Shown here: positions 1-7,417 of the stretch, one piece after another
How the letters are laid out: every line of letters begins with the position of its first letter
Position numbering within the stretch: the first letter of the stretch is position 1
Assembly: GCA_041608535.1 (NCBI GenBank)
Contig: JBFISM010000045.1
Coordinates: 1 to 23,420 of the forward strand
DNA from: JBFISM01 sp041608535
GTDB lineage: Bacteria > Actinomycetota > Acidimicrobiia > Spongiisociales > UBA5794
Length of the DNA stretch: 23,420 nt
Reading direction: 5' to 3'
Notes under the pieces: model-generated
What the model was told of the DNA's origin: nothing
Database searches by the model: none
What the model saw: only the letters and a program-made list of their open reading frames with translations
Position numbers and translations under genes: made by a program

Positions 1-72
1 CCGCAAATCTGTGGTGCCCGGTAGCGACAGCGTCAGCGAGCGGACCCACACCAAACGGGCGCCGCATTCGCT

Positions 73-90
73 CGCACCCGAACGGGTGCG
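73..90 (+). terminator. Possible rho-independent terminator hairpin at left edge
   Basis: CGCACCC and GGGTGCG form a perfect 7-bp stem around a GAAC loop, followed on the plus strand by a short T-rich stretch (ATTGTTT at 94-100). It could end a plus-strand gene lying left of the window, or act as the far-downstream stop for the minus-strand LCP gene. The T tract is imperfect, so this is a candidate only. Confidence 0.35.
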
Positions 91-166
91 GCGATTGTTT
101 CCGTGGGACGTCCCGCGGCAGCTCCGGGAGCTGATCCGCTCTGCTACCCCGCAGTGTTCATGCAAT

Positions 167-212
167 GCGGATCTCAGCGACCAAAGAGGAACGGCGGATC
201 TCAGCGACCAAA
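167..212. repeat. 19-bp direct repeat, two copies 27 bp apart
   Basis: GCGGATCTCAGCGACCAAA occurs exactly at 167-185 and again at 194-212, separated by 8 bp. The repeats lie just past the 3' end of the LCP gene. The rest of 1-216 has no convincing gene; it also holds small palindromes such as GGGACGTCCC and CAGCTC-CGG-GAGCTG. Short spaced terminal repeats of this kind occur at ends of some insertion sequences (IS21 family, for example), but no transposase is visible in the window, so that origin is inference. Confidence 0.6.
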
Positions 213-216
213 CCAA

Positions 217-1191
217 CTACGTGAAAGGCTGGCCCGTCTTGAAGAGGGTGATGACGCCTTGGGCTTCTTCGGTGGGGACCACATAGGAAACGCCGCCCTC
301 TGTGAGACCACGCACCGGTAGCGAAATGGCGTCGATGCTCTCGTCGAGCGTGAACAGCCTGCGACCGAGATCGAGCATGATCGGCACATCGAGACTCGAG
401 TCCATCCGGACTTGTTTGGCGAACGACGAGATGAAGGCGGGCAAGTTGAAAGCGTTGCCCAACGACTTGGCTTCATCCAGCATGGTGAGCAGCAGCTCCT
501 GCTGCCGGCCCATCCTGCCGATGTCGGTAGCGCGCACTGTGGTCCACCCACCGGGCTGGAGCTCTTCGAACGAACGGGACCGGGCATAGGCGAGCGCCTG
601 CGGACCAGTGAGCGTGTGGGTACCGGCCTCGATCTCGAAACCGCTCTTCACGTCACGTGAATCGAAGGGGAAGCTCAATGTGATCCCACCGAGAGCATCG
701 ACCGTGTTGGCGAAGCCGACGAAGTCGATTTCGACGTAGTGGTGGATGTCGATGCCCAAGTTCTGTTTGATCGTGTCCACGAGCAGATCGGGTCCCCCGA
801 AGACGAATGCGGCGTTGATCTTGTCGATGCCGTGGCCGGGGATCTCCACCCTGAGGTCACGCGGGATGCTGAGAAGCTGGCCCCGGCCGTTCTCGAAGTG
901 GCCCACCATGATCACGTCGGTGCGGGAACCGGAGAAGTCGCCGAAACGCCCCTCGAAGTCGTCGGGCAGGTTCTCCCTGCTGTCGGTGCCGACCATGAGA
1001 AAGTTCCGCGCCTCGCCGGTGACCGGGTCGAGTGAGGTGAGCTCCTCGGCTGGGATTCGCTCGACCTGCGAGTCGGTCCACAACACGAAACCAATGACGC
1101 CGAACACGCCGAGCACGGCGAGGATCAGCAGGGTGAGCACGACCTTGCGGCTGCGTTTTTTCTTTTTGGGCAAGTAGTCGGGAGTCGACAA
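217..1191 (-). CDS. LytR-CpsA-Psr (LCP) family cell-wall ligase
   Basis: LCP proteins transfer polyprenyl-phosphate-linked glycopolymers onto peptidoglycan at the outer face of the membrane. The protein (324 aa) has a lysine/arginine-rich cytoplasmic tail (residues 9-17), one transmembrane segment (about 18-38) and an extracellular LCP domain. Visible family motifs are GTDSR at 68-72, SRTDVIM at 89-95, SIPRDLRV near 108-115, KINAAFVFGGP near 124-134, VDALGGI near 164-170 and YARSR further on, which include the conserved Arg and Asp residues that bind the pyrophosphate and metal. I chose the TTG at 1191 because AAGAAGG lies 6 bases upstream; an in-frame TTG at 1197 directly abuts that ribosome site and is unlikely. 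There is no C-terminal LytR_C domain. The gene is transcribed away from ilvD. Which glycopolymer it handles cannot be told. Confidence 0.93.
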   Translation of the reverse strand: MSTPDYLPKKKKRSRKVVLTLLILAVLGVFGVIGFVLWTDSQVERIPAEELTSLDPVTGEARNFLMVGTDSRENLPDDFEGRFGDFSGSRTDVIMVGHFENGRGQLLSIPRDLRVEIPGHGIDKINAAFVFGGPDLLVDTIKQNLGIDIHHYVEIDFVGFANTVDALGGITLSFPFDSRDVKSGFEIEAGTHTLTGPQALAYARSRSFEELQPGGWTTVRATDIGRMGRQQELLLTMLDEAKSLGNAFNLPAFISSFAKQVRMDSSLDVPIMLDLGRRLFTLDESIDAISLPVRGLTEGGVSYVVPTEEAQGVITLFKTGQPFT

Positions 1192-1220
1192 CGGCAACCT
1201 TCTTGGTGTGAGGCTTGGCG

Positions 1221-1226
1221 ATTATC
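1221..1226 (-). promoter_or_regulatory. Candidate -10 box for the LCP gene
   Basis: On the minus strand this reads GATAAT, five of six matches to TATAAT, about 30 bases before the TTG start. It sits in the short divergent gap between the LCP gene and ilvD. No clear -35 box is visible. Confidence 0.35.
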
Positions 1227-1260
1227 GGGAGTGCCGGAAGTGTATTGCGGCCCTGGCGAT

Positions 1261-2991
<1,731 letters not shown>

Positions 2992-3023
2992 CGGCGAACG
3001 GCGGCGGCACCCACGGCGCTCGA

Positions 3024-3029
3024 TATCAT
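3024..3029 (+). promoter_or_regulatory. Candidate -10 box of a leaderless promoter for the SelW-like gene
   Basis: TATCAT is followed by exactly seven bases and then the ATG at 3037, the spacing expected when transcription starts at or next to the start codon. No Shine-Dalgarno sequence precedes that ATG, which fits a leaderless mRNA. The box would give this gene a promoter of its own in the 45-bp gap after ilvD. No clear -35 box is seen. Confidence 0.45.
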
Positions 3030-3036
3030 CCCGCTC

Positions 3037-3276
3037 ATGAAACTGCAGATCGAATACTGCGCGTCTTGAAGCTACACCGACCGTGCCGTGCGCATGGTTG
3101 AGCAGCTTCTCGACGAGTTCGAGTTCAAGATCGACTCGCTCAGCGTCATCCCCAGCACCGGAGGCGTGTTCGAAGTATTGGCCGACGACGAGCTGATCTA
3201 CTCCAAGAAGCAGACCGGAAACCACGCCGACTACGAGGACGTTGCCACACCTCTGCGCAAGCTGCTCGGCGTCTAG
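3037..3276 (+). CDS. SelW/Rdx-family selenoprotein with in-frame UGA (CxxU motif)
   Basis: This 79-residue reading frame is interrupted only by a TGA at 3067-3069. Reading it as selenocysteine gives Cys8-Ala-Ser-Sec11, the CxxU redox motif of the SelW/SelT/SelH (Rdx) family, placed where the family has it, right after the first beta strand. The rest fits the family: a helix at 17-30, then STGGVFEV at 40-47 and the LIYSKK strand with TG at 53-61. Length is typical (80-100 aa). The protein is expected to be a small thioredoxin-fold cytosolic thiol/selenol redox protein; its substrate is unknown. A hairpin at 3079-3099 fits a bacterial SECIS. A standard gene caller would either miss it or start it at the GTG at 3088, which removes the active site. 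The selenocysteine machinery is not in this window, so the decoding is inferred. Confidence 0.85.
3079..3099 (+). promoter_or_regulatory. Candidate bacterial SECIS hairpin inside the SelW-like gene
   Basis: An 8-bp stem pairs 3079-3086 (GACCGTGC) with 3092-3099 (GCATGGTT), including two G-U pairs, and closes a 5-base loop CGUGC at 3087-3091. The loop begins 17 bases after the UGA and has G as its second base, which fits the known bacterial SECIS rules: a stem-loop in the coding region just after UGA with a G at the start of the apical loop. An outer 6-bp helix, GAAGCT (3068-3073) with AGCTTC (3104-3109), could extend it and includes part of the UGA codon. Folding was done by eye. Confidence 0.65.
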
Positions 3277-3286
3277 GCCGAGCCTG

Positions 3287-3302
3287 CGTGCGCGACCGCA
3301 CG
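3287..3302. terminator. Possible bidirectional hairpin between convergent genes
   Basis: CGTGCG and CGCACG pair as a 6-bp GC stem around a CGAC loop, 10 bases after the stop codon of the SelW-like gene and 15 before the end of the converging DUF218 gene. No T tract follows on either strand, so it is only a plausible terminator. Confidence 0.3.
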
Positions 3303-3317
3303 GGCCGGCTGTCGCGC

Positions 3318-3851
3318 TCAGCAGGTGAAGGCTGCCTGGATCATCCCGCCCATCTCCCAGATGGTGCGCTGCAACGTACGCAGCAGCCCCAGGTCGCTGT
3401 CGGCGCGCTGCGCATAGACCGCAAGGCCGGGGTTGCACTCACGATCGAGGTGAGTGGCGCGACGCAGGTGGTAATCCGACGTCACAGCGATGATCTCGTC
3501 CCAACCCCGTTGGTTGACCAGCAACCGGAGCGCTTGCGCTTCACCTATGGTCGTGTCGGGGTCAGGTGTCGGGCACACCACCTCATAAGCCTCACTGCCG
3601 GCGTCGCAGACGGCGTTGAGGTCGGGGGAGTCCGGGTTGGTGCCGCGCATCAGCACCAAGGTCGGTGCGGCCTGCCGCTCCATCAACTCGAGCGCCAGCT
3701 CGAGGCGCTCGCCCTCGCCACCGGCATGGACGACGACGGCATCAACCGGGCGCAACCGGTTGTTGGGCGCACCCGTCACCCAGCTGCCATAGGCGATGAG
3801 GATGAGCAGCGTCAGTCCTGCTATCACCCGGGGGTTCATCAGCGCTTGCAT
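3318..3851 (-). CDS. DUF218 / YdcF-ElyC-like membrane-anchored protein
   Basis: The 177-aa protein has an N-terminal hydrophobic segment (residues 9-24) that should anchor it with the rest outside. The body is DUF218-like (YdcF/SanA/ElyC): DAVVVHAGGEGERLELA at about 37-54 gives the first strand and glycine loop, TTIGEA follows at 100-105, and SDYHLRRA at 125-132 is the family signature. Members are linked to envelope integrity and perhaps nucleotide-like ligand binding, but no reaction is established. The ATG at 3851 follows GGAGG at 4-base spacing. It lies 18 bp downstream of the DsbA-like gene on the same strand, so the two are probably co-transcribed. Two cysteines (82 and 93) in the exported domain could form a disulfide, which would suit the DsbA-fold neighbour only if that protein were exported, and it has no signal peptide. 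Confidence 0.8.
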   Translation of the reverse strand: MQALMNPRVIAGLTLLILIAYGSWVTGAPNNRLRPVDAVVVHAGGEGERLELALELMERQAAPTLVLMRGTNPDSPDLNAVCDAGSEAYEVVCPTPDPDTTIGEAQALRLLVNQRGWDEIIAVTSDYHLRRATHLDRECNPGLAVYAQRADSDLGLLRTLQRTIWEMGGMIQAAFTC

Positions 3852-3869
3852 GGGGCCTCCTACCAGGCT

Positions 3870-4520
3870 TCAGCTCCGCAGGATCGGGAGATCCAGCGGG
3901 TCCCTGTTCGATCGTTTCAGCTCGGAGAACGTCGCTACCGACGTCACCTCGACGAGCCCGTCCCACAGCCGCAATCCCTCGTCGTGGGGCGGCACCGAGC
4001 TGATGACCGGTCCGAAGTAAGAAGGTCCGTCACCGTAGGTGATGATGGGAGTGCCGACATCCCGACCCGTGCGCTCGAAGGCGAGCTCACTCTCGGCGGC
4101 GAGCACATCGTCATGTGCGGAATCGTCCATCGCCGCTGCATACGCGGAGTCGAGCCCCACCGATTCGAGCAATCCGGCGACGACGGTTGCGTCGAAGCTC
4201 TCGAGGTGGGTGCGCCGGTCACCGTCCGGCGGCCGTGGCACCTCCCAGATCGCATTCCCCATTGCGGTGTACAGCTCGCCGACCCGCTCCGATCCGTGGT
4301 CCTTGCCGACGGCGGCGGCGACTCGAAGCAGCTGGCGACCCTTGTTGTGGCTACGTTCGTACTCCGGTCCCTTCGCCTCGTACGTGCCGTCGTTGATGAT
4401 GCGCAGGCAGATGAAGCGCCACATGATCTCGAGGTCGCGATCCGGTGCGATGTCCACGACCCAGCGCGACGTGACCCAGCAGAAGGGGCACACGGGGTCG
4501 AAGAAGTACTCGACGCGCAT
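3870..4520 (-). CDS. DsbA-family thioredoxin-fold oxidoreductase (mycothiol-dependent nitroreductase-like)
   Basis: A cytosolic 216-aa DsbA-fold protein without signal peptide. The redox motif Cys11-Pro-Phe-Cys14 sits in FFDPVCPFCWVTSRW, which strongly resembles the actinobacterial Rv2466c group that uses mycothiol as reductant (those have CPWC). The cis-proline loop is GTPIITYG near residue 155, followed by a PSYFGPVIS stretch typical of this group. The helical insert between has the GKDHGSE and RRTHLESF type segments. The likely role is mycothiol-linked reduction or protection against oxidants; the true substrate is not known. The ATG at 4520 is preceded by TAGCAT at 6-base spacing with no ribosome site, so the mRNA may be leaderless. 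Confidence 0.85.
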   Translation of the reverse strand: MRVEYFFDPVCPFCWVTSRWVVDIAPDRDLEIMWRFICLRIINDGTYEAKGPEYERSHNKGRQLLRVAAAVGKDHGSERVGELYTAMGNAIWEVPRPPDGDRRTHLESFDATVVAGLLESVGLDSAYAAAMDDSAHDDVLAAESELAFERTGRDVGTPIITYGDGPSYFGPVISSVPPHDEGLRLWDGLVEVTSVATFSELKRSNRDPLDLPILRS

Positions 4521-4526
4521 GCGGCG

Positions 4527-4532
4527 ATGCTA
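4527..4532 (-). promoter_or_regulatory. Candidate -10 box, leaderless promoter of the DsbA-like gene
   Basis: On the minus strand TAGCAT is followed by six bases (CGCCGC) and the ATG at 4520. The same hexamer precedes the inositol monophosphatase gene. TTGACC lies 22 bases further upstream, too far for an ordinary -35 partner. Confidence 0.45.
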
Positions 4533-4575
4533 GACCCCATCCCTAGCCGGGCCTGGTCAAACTTCCCAAGCGGGC

Positions 4576-5364
4576 TCAGCGCAGATGTGTCGGGAAGGCC
4601 CCGTCGACGATGCGGCGGATGGTCTCGTGGATGTGTCCGTTCGACGTCACGGTGTGCTGGGTCCACGGTGTCGTGGGTCGCCCATCGGGGTGCGTAGACC
4701 GCCCGCCCGCTTCGAGCAGGATCACCAAGCCTGCTGCGATGTCCCACGGCCTGAGGTCGTACTCCCACCCGGCGTCGATCCTCCCGGCGGCGATGTAACA
4801 CTGGTCGAGGGCCGCCGACCCGAGGCGACGGATGCCGTTGACCTCGGTCAACATGTCACGTACCGCGGCGACGTATGCCGTGGCGTGTTCATGATGGTCG
4901 TAGGGAAACCCGGTCACGACGAGCGCCTGCGTCGGATCGTCGACCTCCGACACCGAGATCGATGAGCCATTCAGCGTTGCGCCCCGGCCGCTCTCGGCGG
5001 CGTACAGCTCTTCGTTGATGGGGTCGTACACGACGCCCACCAATGGCCGGTCGCCGTCGAACAGCCCGATCGACACCGACACGATGGGCAAGGCATGGAC
5101 GAAATTCACCGTGCCGTCGAGTGGATCGATGAGCCAGGTGCGCCCGCTGTGATCTCCGCTCGCGGCGCCTTCCTCGCCGAGGAGTGCGTCGTCGGGCCGG
5201 TGCGCCGTGATCAGCTCGACGATTGCTTGCTCGGCGGTGCGGTCGACCTCGGTCACCGGGTCGTTGCGTCGTTTGAAGTCGGCCGCCGCAATGGTGCCGA
5301 AGCCGGCGGCCACGATGGCGCCGCCAGCTCGGGCGGCGGAGATGGCGAGCTCGAGATCGTTCAC
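4576..5364 (-). CDS. suhB: Inositol-1-monophosphatase family phosphatase
   Basis: This Mg2+-dependent phosphatase family hydrolyses inositol-1-phosphate and related sugar phosphates. In actinobacteria it supplies inositol for mycothiol and phosphatidylinositol. From the GTG at 5364 the product is 262 aa, the usual size. Metal-binding motifs are intact: LGEEG (Glu64/Glu65), the DPLDGT signature at 80-85 after WLI, and WDIAAG with the third-metal Asp in the C-terminal half. A longer frame opens at 5430, but its extra 22 residues are arginine-rich and unlike the family; the GTG at 5364 gives the natural start. TAGCAT lies 8 bases before it. It is divergent from the Lnt-like gene and upstream of the DsbA-like gene, 55 bp apart. 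Histidinol-phosphatase activity is a possible alternative within this family. Confidence 0.92.
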   Translation of the reverse strand: MNDLELAISAARAGGAIVAAGFGTIAAADFKRRNDPVTEVDRTAEQAIVELITAHRPDDALLGEEGAASGDHSGRTWLIDPLDGTVNFVHALPIVSVSIGLFDGDRPLVGVVYDPINEELYAAESGRGATLNGSSISVSEVDDPTQALVVTGFPYDHHEHATAYVAAVRDMLTEVNGIRRLGSAALDQCYIAAGRIDAGWEYDLRPWDIAAGLVILLEAGGRSTHPDGRPTTPWTQHTVTSNGHIHETIRRIVDGAFPTHLR

Positions 5365-5372
5365 GGAACCGC

Positions 5373-5378
5373 ATGCTA
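5373..5378 (-). promoter_or_regulatory. Candidate -10 box, near-leaderless promoter of suhB
   Basis: Minus-strand TAGCAT is followed by eight bases and the GTG at 5364. No Shine-Dalgarno sequence is present in that gap, which supports a leaderless or almost leaderless transcript. No recognisable -35 box is seen. Confidence 0.42.
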
Positions 5379-5473
5379 CGGGCCGGCGCCGCAATCGGCG
5401 GCTACCGAGTTCTGGCCGCAGACGCGGCAAACTCGGACTCCGGCCGGGCCGGTGGCTAGATGGATGGCGACGC

Positions 5474-5479
5474 TAGGAT
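5474..5479 (+). promoter_or_regulatory. Candidate -10 box for the Lnt-like gene
   Basis: TAGGAT is followed by ten bases and the ATG at 5490. This would give a 5' leader of only a few bases and argues for 5490 rather than the in-frame ATG at 5460, which lies upstream of the box. Confidence 0.35.
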
Positions 5480-5489
5480 TTGGGCACCG

Positions 5490-7001
5490 ATGACGCCGTT
5501 TCTCGTAGCCGCGGCCGGGGCACTGCTGATGTGGGCGGCGTTCCCCCCGCTCGATCTCGGATTGTTGATCTTCGTCGCCCCGGCGCCCGTGCTGTGGGCC
5601 TTGCGACGCGTCGAGACGAGCACGGCAGCCGCCGCCATCGGCTTGCTTCACGGTCTCATCTTTTTCGGTGCGCTGCTGTGGTGGATGCGCACCGTCGGCG
5701 TAGTCGCTTGGCTACCTCTCACCGTCGTCCTCTCGGTGTTGTTCTCGCTCTATGCGATCCTGGTGTGGGCGTTTCGAATGTGGCCCCCGGCTCGCTGGTG
5801 GCTGGTGACCGTGGCCGGCTGGGGACTCTTCGAGTTCATCCGGGCCCGTTATCCGCTCGGCGGATTCCCCTGGGGCGCCCCTGGGTTCGCCGCCGCCGAC
5901 AACTCAGGGTTCATCGGGGCGGTGCAATGGATCGGTCCTGCAGGGTGGGGTCTCATCGCGGTGGCGGTCGCCGCGGGTGCGGTGCTCGTGTTCGAGGACA
6001 CCGAGAACTGGCGGTTGCTCGTCGACCCACTCGTCGTGGCGTTGGTGCTGGTCCTCGCCGGGAGCCTGTTCCCTCCCGGCGCCGACGGGCCCGAGCTACG
6101 AGTGGCCATCGTCCAGGGCAACTCCCCCTGTCCGGGGACCCACTGTCCCGATGAGAAGAAGCTCATCTACGAGTCGCATCTCGAGCTGACCCGCCAGCTT
6201 CCCGCCGAAACATTCGACCTGGTGGTGTGGCCGGAGAATGCGATGGGAACCCCGTTCGAGCCGAGTGGCAACACGGAGGTCCGTGCCGATCTCGAGACCG
6301 AGGCCCGGCGGCTCGGGGCGTATCTGCTGGTCGGCAGCACCAGAGTCGTCGAGGGTGGGGAGGAGTTCGACAACGTCAACACCTTCTTCGGACCCAACGG
6401 CTCCCGGCTCGGGGAATACGCCAAACGTCACCCGGTGCCTTTCGGAGAGTTCGTCCCCATGCGGCAGCTGTTCGGGTTCATCCCCCAGCTCGACCAGGTG
6501 CCCCGTGACATGGTGCGGGGCGGCGACCCGGTGGTGTTCGCTACCGAGCGCGGCATCATCGGCTCGGTCATTTCCTTCGAAGGTGCGTTCCCCCGGTATG
6601 CACGCAGCGAGGCGCTGCTCGGGGGTCAGGTGCTCGTGGTGGCCACCAACGAGGGTTCCTTCGGCCGGGGCGCCGCATCCGATCAGCTGATCAGCATGGC
6701 TCGAGTGAATGCGGCGGCCGTGGGGCACGACTTGGTGCATGCGGCGATCACAGGAAAATCGGCGCTCGTCACTGCCGAGGGGGACACCCTCGGCGAGACC
6801 GAGTTGTTCGAGACCACGGTGCTCACCGGTACGGTCAACTACCGGGTGGGTGACATCACCGTGTTCACCCGCTACGGAGAGTGGTTGCTCATCGTCGCCA
6901 TGACGGCGGCCGCATTGGCGCTGGTATTGCCGGGGGGAAGGCGCCAGGAGAAGGTGCCGGGGGTTCCGGTGCGTCCTCGGGAACGCATTGGCCAGCTGTG
7001 A
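5490..7001 (+). CDS. lnt: Apolipoprotein N-acyltransferase-like protein, catalytic Cys replaced by Ser
   Basis: Lnt adds the third acyl chain to the N-terminal cysteine of lipoproteins at the outer face of the membrane. The 503-aa protein has the right plan: about six hydrophobic helices in residues 1-200, then an external nitrilase-fold domain (about 208-480) and a last membrane helix (about 468-484). Two of the three catalytic residues are present: Glu249 in WPENA and Lys312 in YAKRHPVPFGE. The third, normally Cys in ICYE, is Ser362 in VISFE (codon TCC at 6573-6575); spacing to the other two is close to that in E. coli Lnt. TNDxWFG is also altered, to TNEGSFG. The ATG at 5490 was preferred because the upstream one at 5460 adds ten polar residues before the first helix. 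It may have altered or lost activity, or be a paralogue. Confidence 0.87.
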   Translation: MTPFLVAAAGALLMWAAFPPLDLGLLIFVAPAPVLWALRRVETSTAAAAIGLLHGLIFFGALLWWMRTVGVVAWLPLTVVLSVLFSLYAILVWAFRMWPPARWWLVTVAGWGLFEFIRARYPLGGFPWGAPGFAAADNSGFIGAVQWIGPAGWGLIAVAVAAGAVLVFEDTENWRLLVDPLVVALVLVLAGSLFPPGADGPELRVAIVQGNSPCPGTHCPDEKKLIYESHLELTRQLPAETFDLVVWPENAMGTPFEPSGNTEVRADLETEARRLGAYLLVGSTRVVEGGEEFDNVNTFFGPNGSRLGEYAKRHPVPFGEFVPMRQLFGFIPQLDQVPRDMVRGGDPVVFATERGIIGSVISFEGAFPRYARSEALLGGQVLVVATNEGSFGRGAASDQLISMARVNAAAVGHDLVHAAITGKSALVTAEGDTLGETELFETTVLTGTVNYRVGDITVFTRYGEWLLIVAMTAAALALVLPGGRRQEKVPGVPVRPRERIGQL

Positions 7002-7084
7002 GCATGAGCGCGGTGCTCCACTCCACGTCACGATGACCCGGCAGACGAGGAGTCGCTGAAAGCGAGTGCGGCGGGCATGACCTC

Positions 7085-7096
7085 TTGTCGAGACAA
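7085..7096. promoter_or_regulatory. Short inverted repeat upstream of the zinc-ribbon gene
   Basis: TTGTC and GACAA flank a GA centre, making a 5-2-5 inverted repeat 66 bases before the ATG at 7162. It could be an operator, but an arrangement this short also arises by chance. The rest of 7002-7161 shows no gene or strong promoter. Confidence 0.2.
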
Positions 7097-7161
7097 CGAA
7101 CCGTCATCCGTTCGGACCCGTACCCCCGTACAGCAGGTGTCAGCGCCTTACGGAGGTCGCC

Positions 7162-7356
7162 ATGGGTGAAACGGCAATCAAGGCAGCACGTCCCGGATCA
7201 CGGATTCGCCGGCCGAAGACGTTCGCCTCCGGCCGGATCTGCTGCAATGACGACTGTACGGTCGTGCTCTCCCGATACAACCGCGCCGACGCCTGTTACA
7301 AGCACCGCCCCGTCGTCTATCCCCGCATCCGCGGCAAGTTCTCCGACGACGAGTGA
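7162..7356 (+). CDS. Small conserved-looking zinc-ribbon-like protein, function unknown
   Basis: A 64-residue protein with a very good ribosome site, GGAGGT at 7152-7157, four bases before the ATG. It has a basic N-terminal third (residues 8-19), then a cysteine cluster Cys27-Cys28-x3-Cys32, and Cys45-x2-His48 after an LSRYNRAD segment. Cys27 or Cys28 with Cys32, Cys45 and His48 could bind one zinc ion. The pattern C-x4-C ... YN ... C-x2-H looks like small actinobacterial proteins, but I cannot name a family. The gene is alone, downstream of the Lnt-like gene by 160 bp and converging on the aminotransferase gene. Its basic tail and zinc site would suit nucleic-acid or protein binding; this is inference. 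Confidence 0.72.
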   Translation: MGETAIKAARPGSRIRRPKTFASGRICCNDDCTVVLSRYNRADACYKHRPVVYPRIRGKFSDDE

Positions 7357-7417
7357 GAGATGGTCGACAGGCCGCACGGGCAACTCGTCACACACGACCG
7401 GTCGCCGAGCCGATCGA

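Noticed and set aside
11..286. 91-codon plus-strand frame at the left edge
   Set aside because: It overlaps the 3' end of the LCP gene antisense, contains the direct repeat, and has no recognisable domain or ribosome site.
3067..3069. In-frame TGA as evidence of a pseudogene
   Set aside because: Both sides of the codon match one small family, the TGA falls on the known selenocysteine position, and a SECIS-like hairpin follows. Decay would not place it so exactly.
3288..4697. Open frame of 469 codons on the plus strand over the DUF218 and DsbA-like genes
   Set aside because: Antisense to two genes with family motifs; arginine-rich shadow composition.
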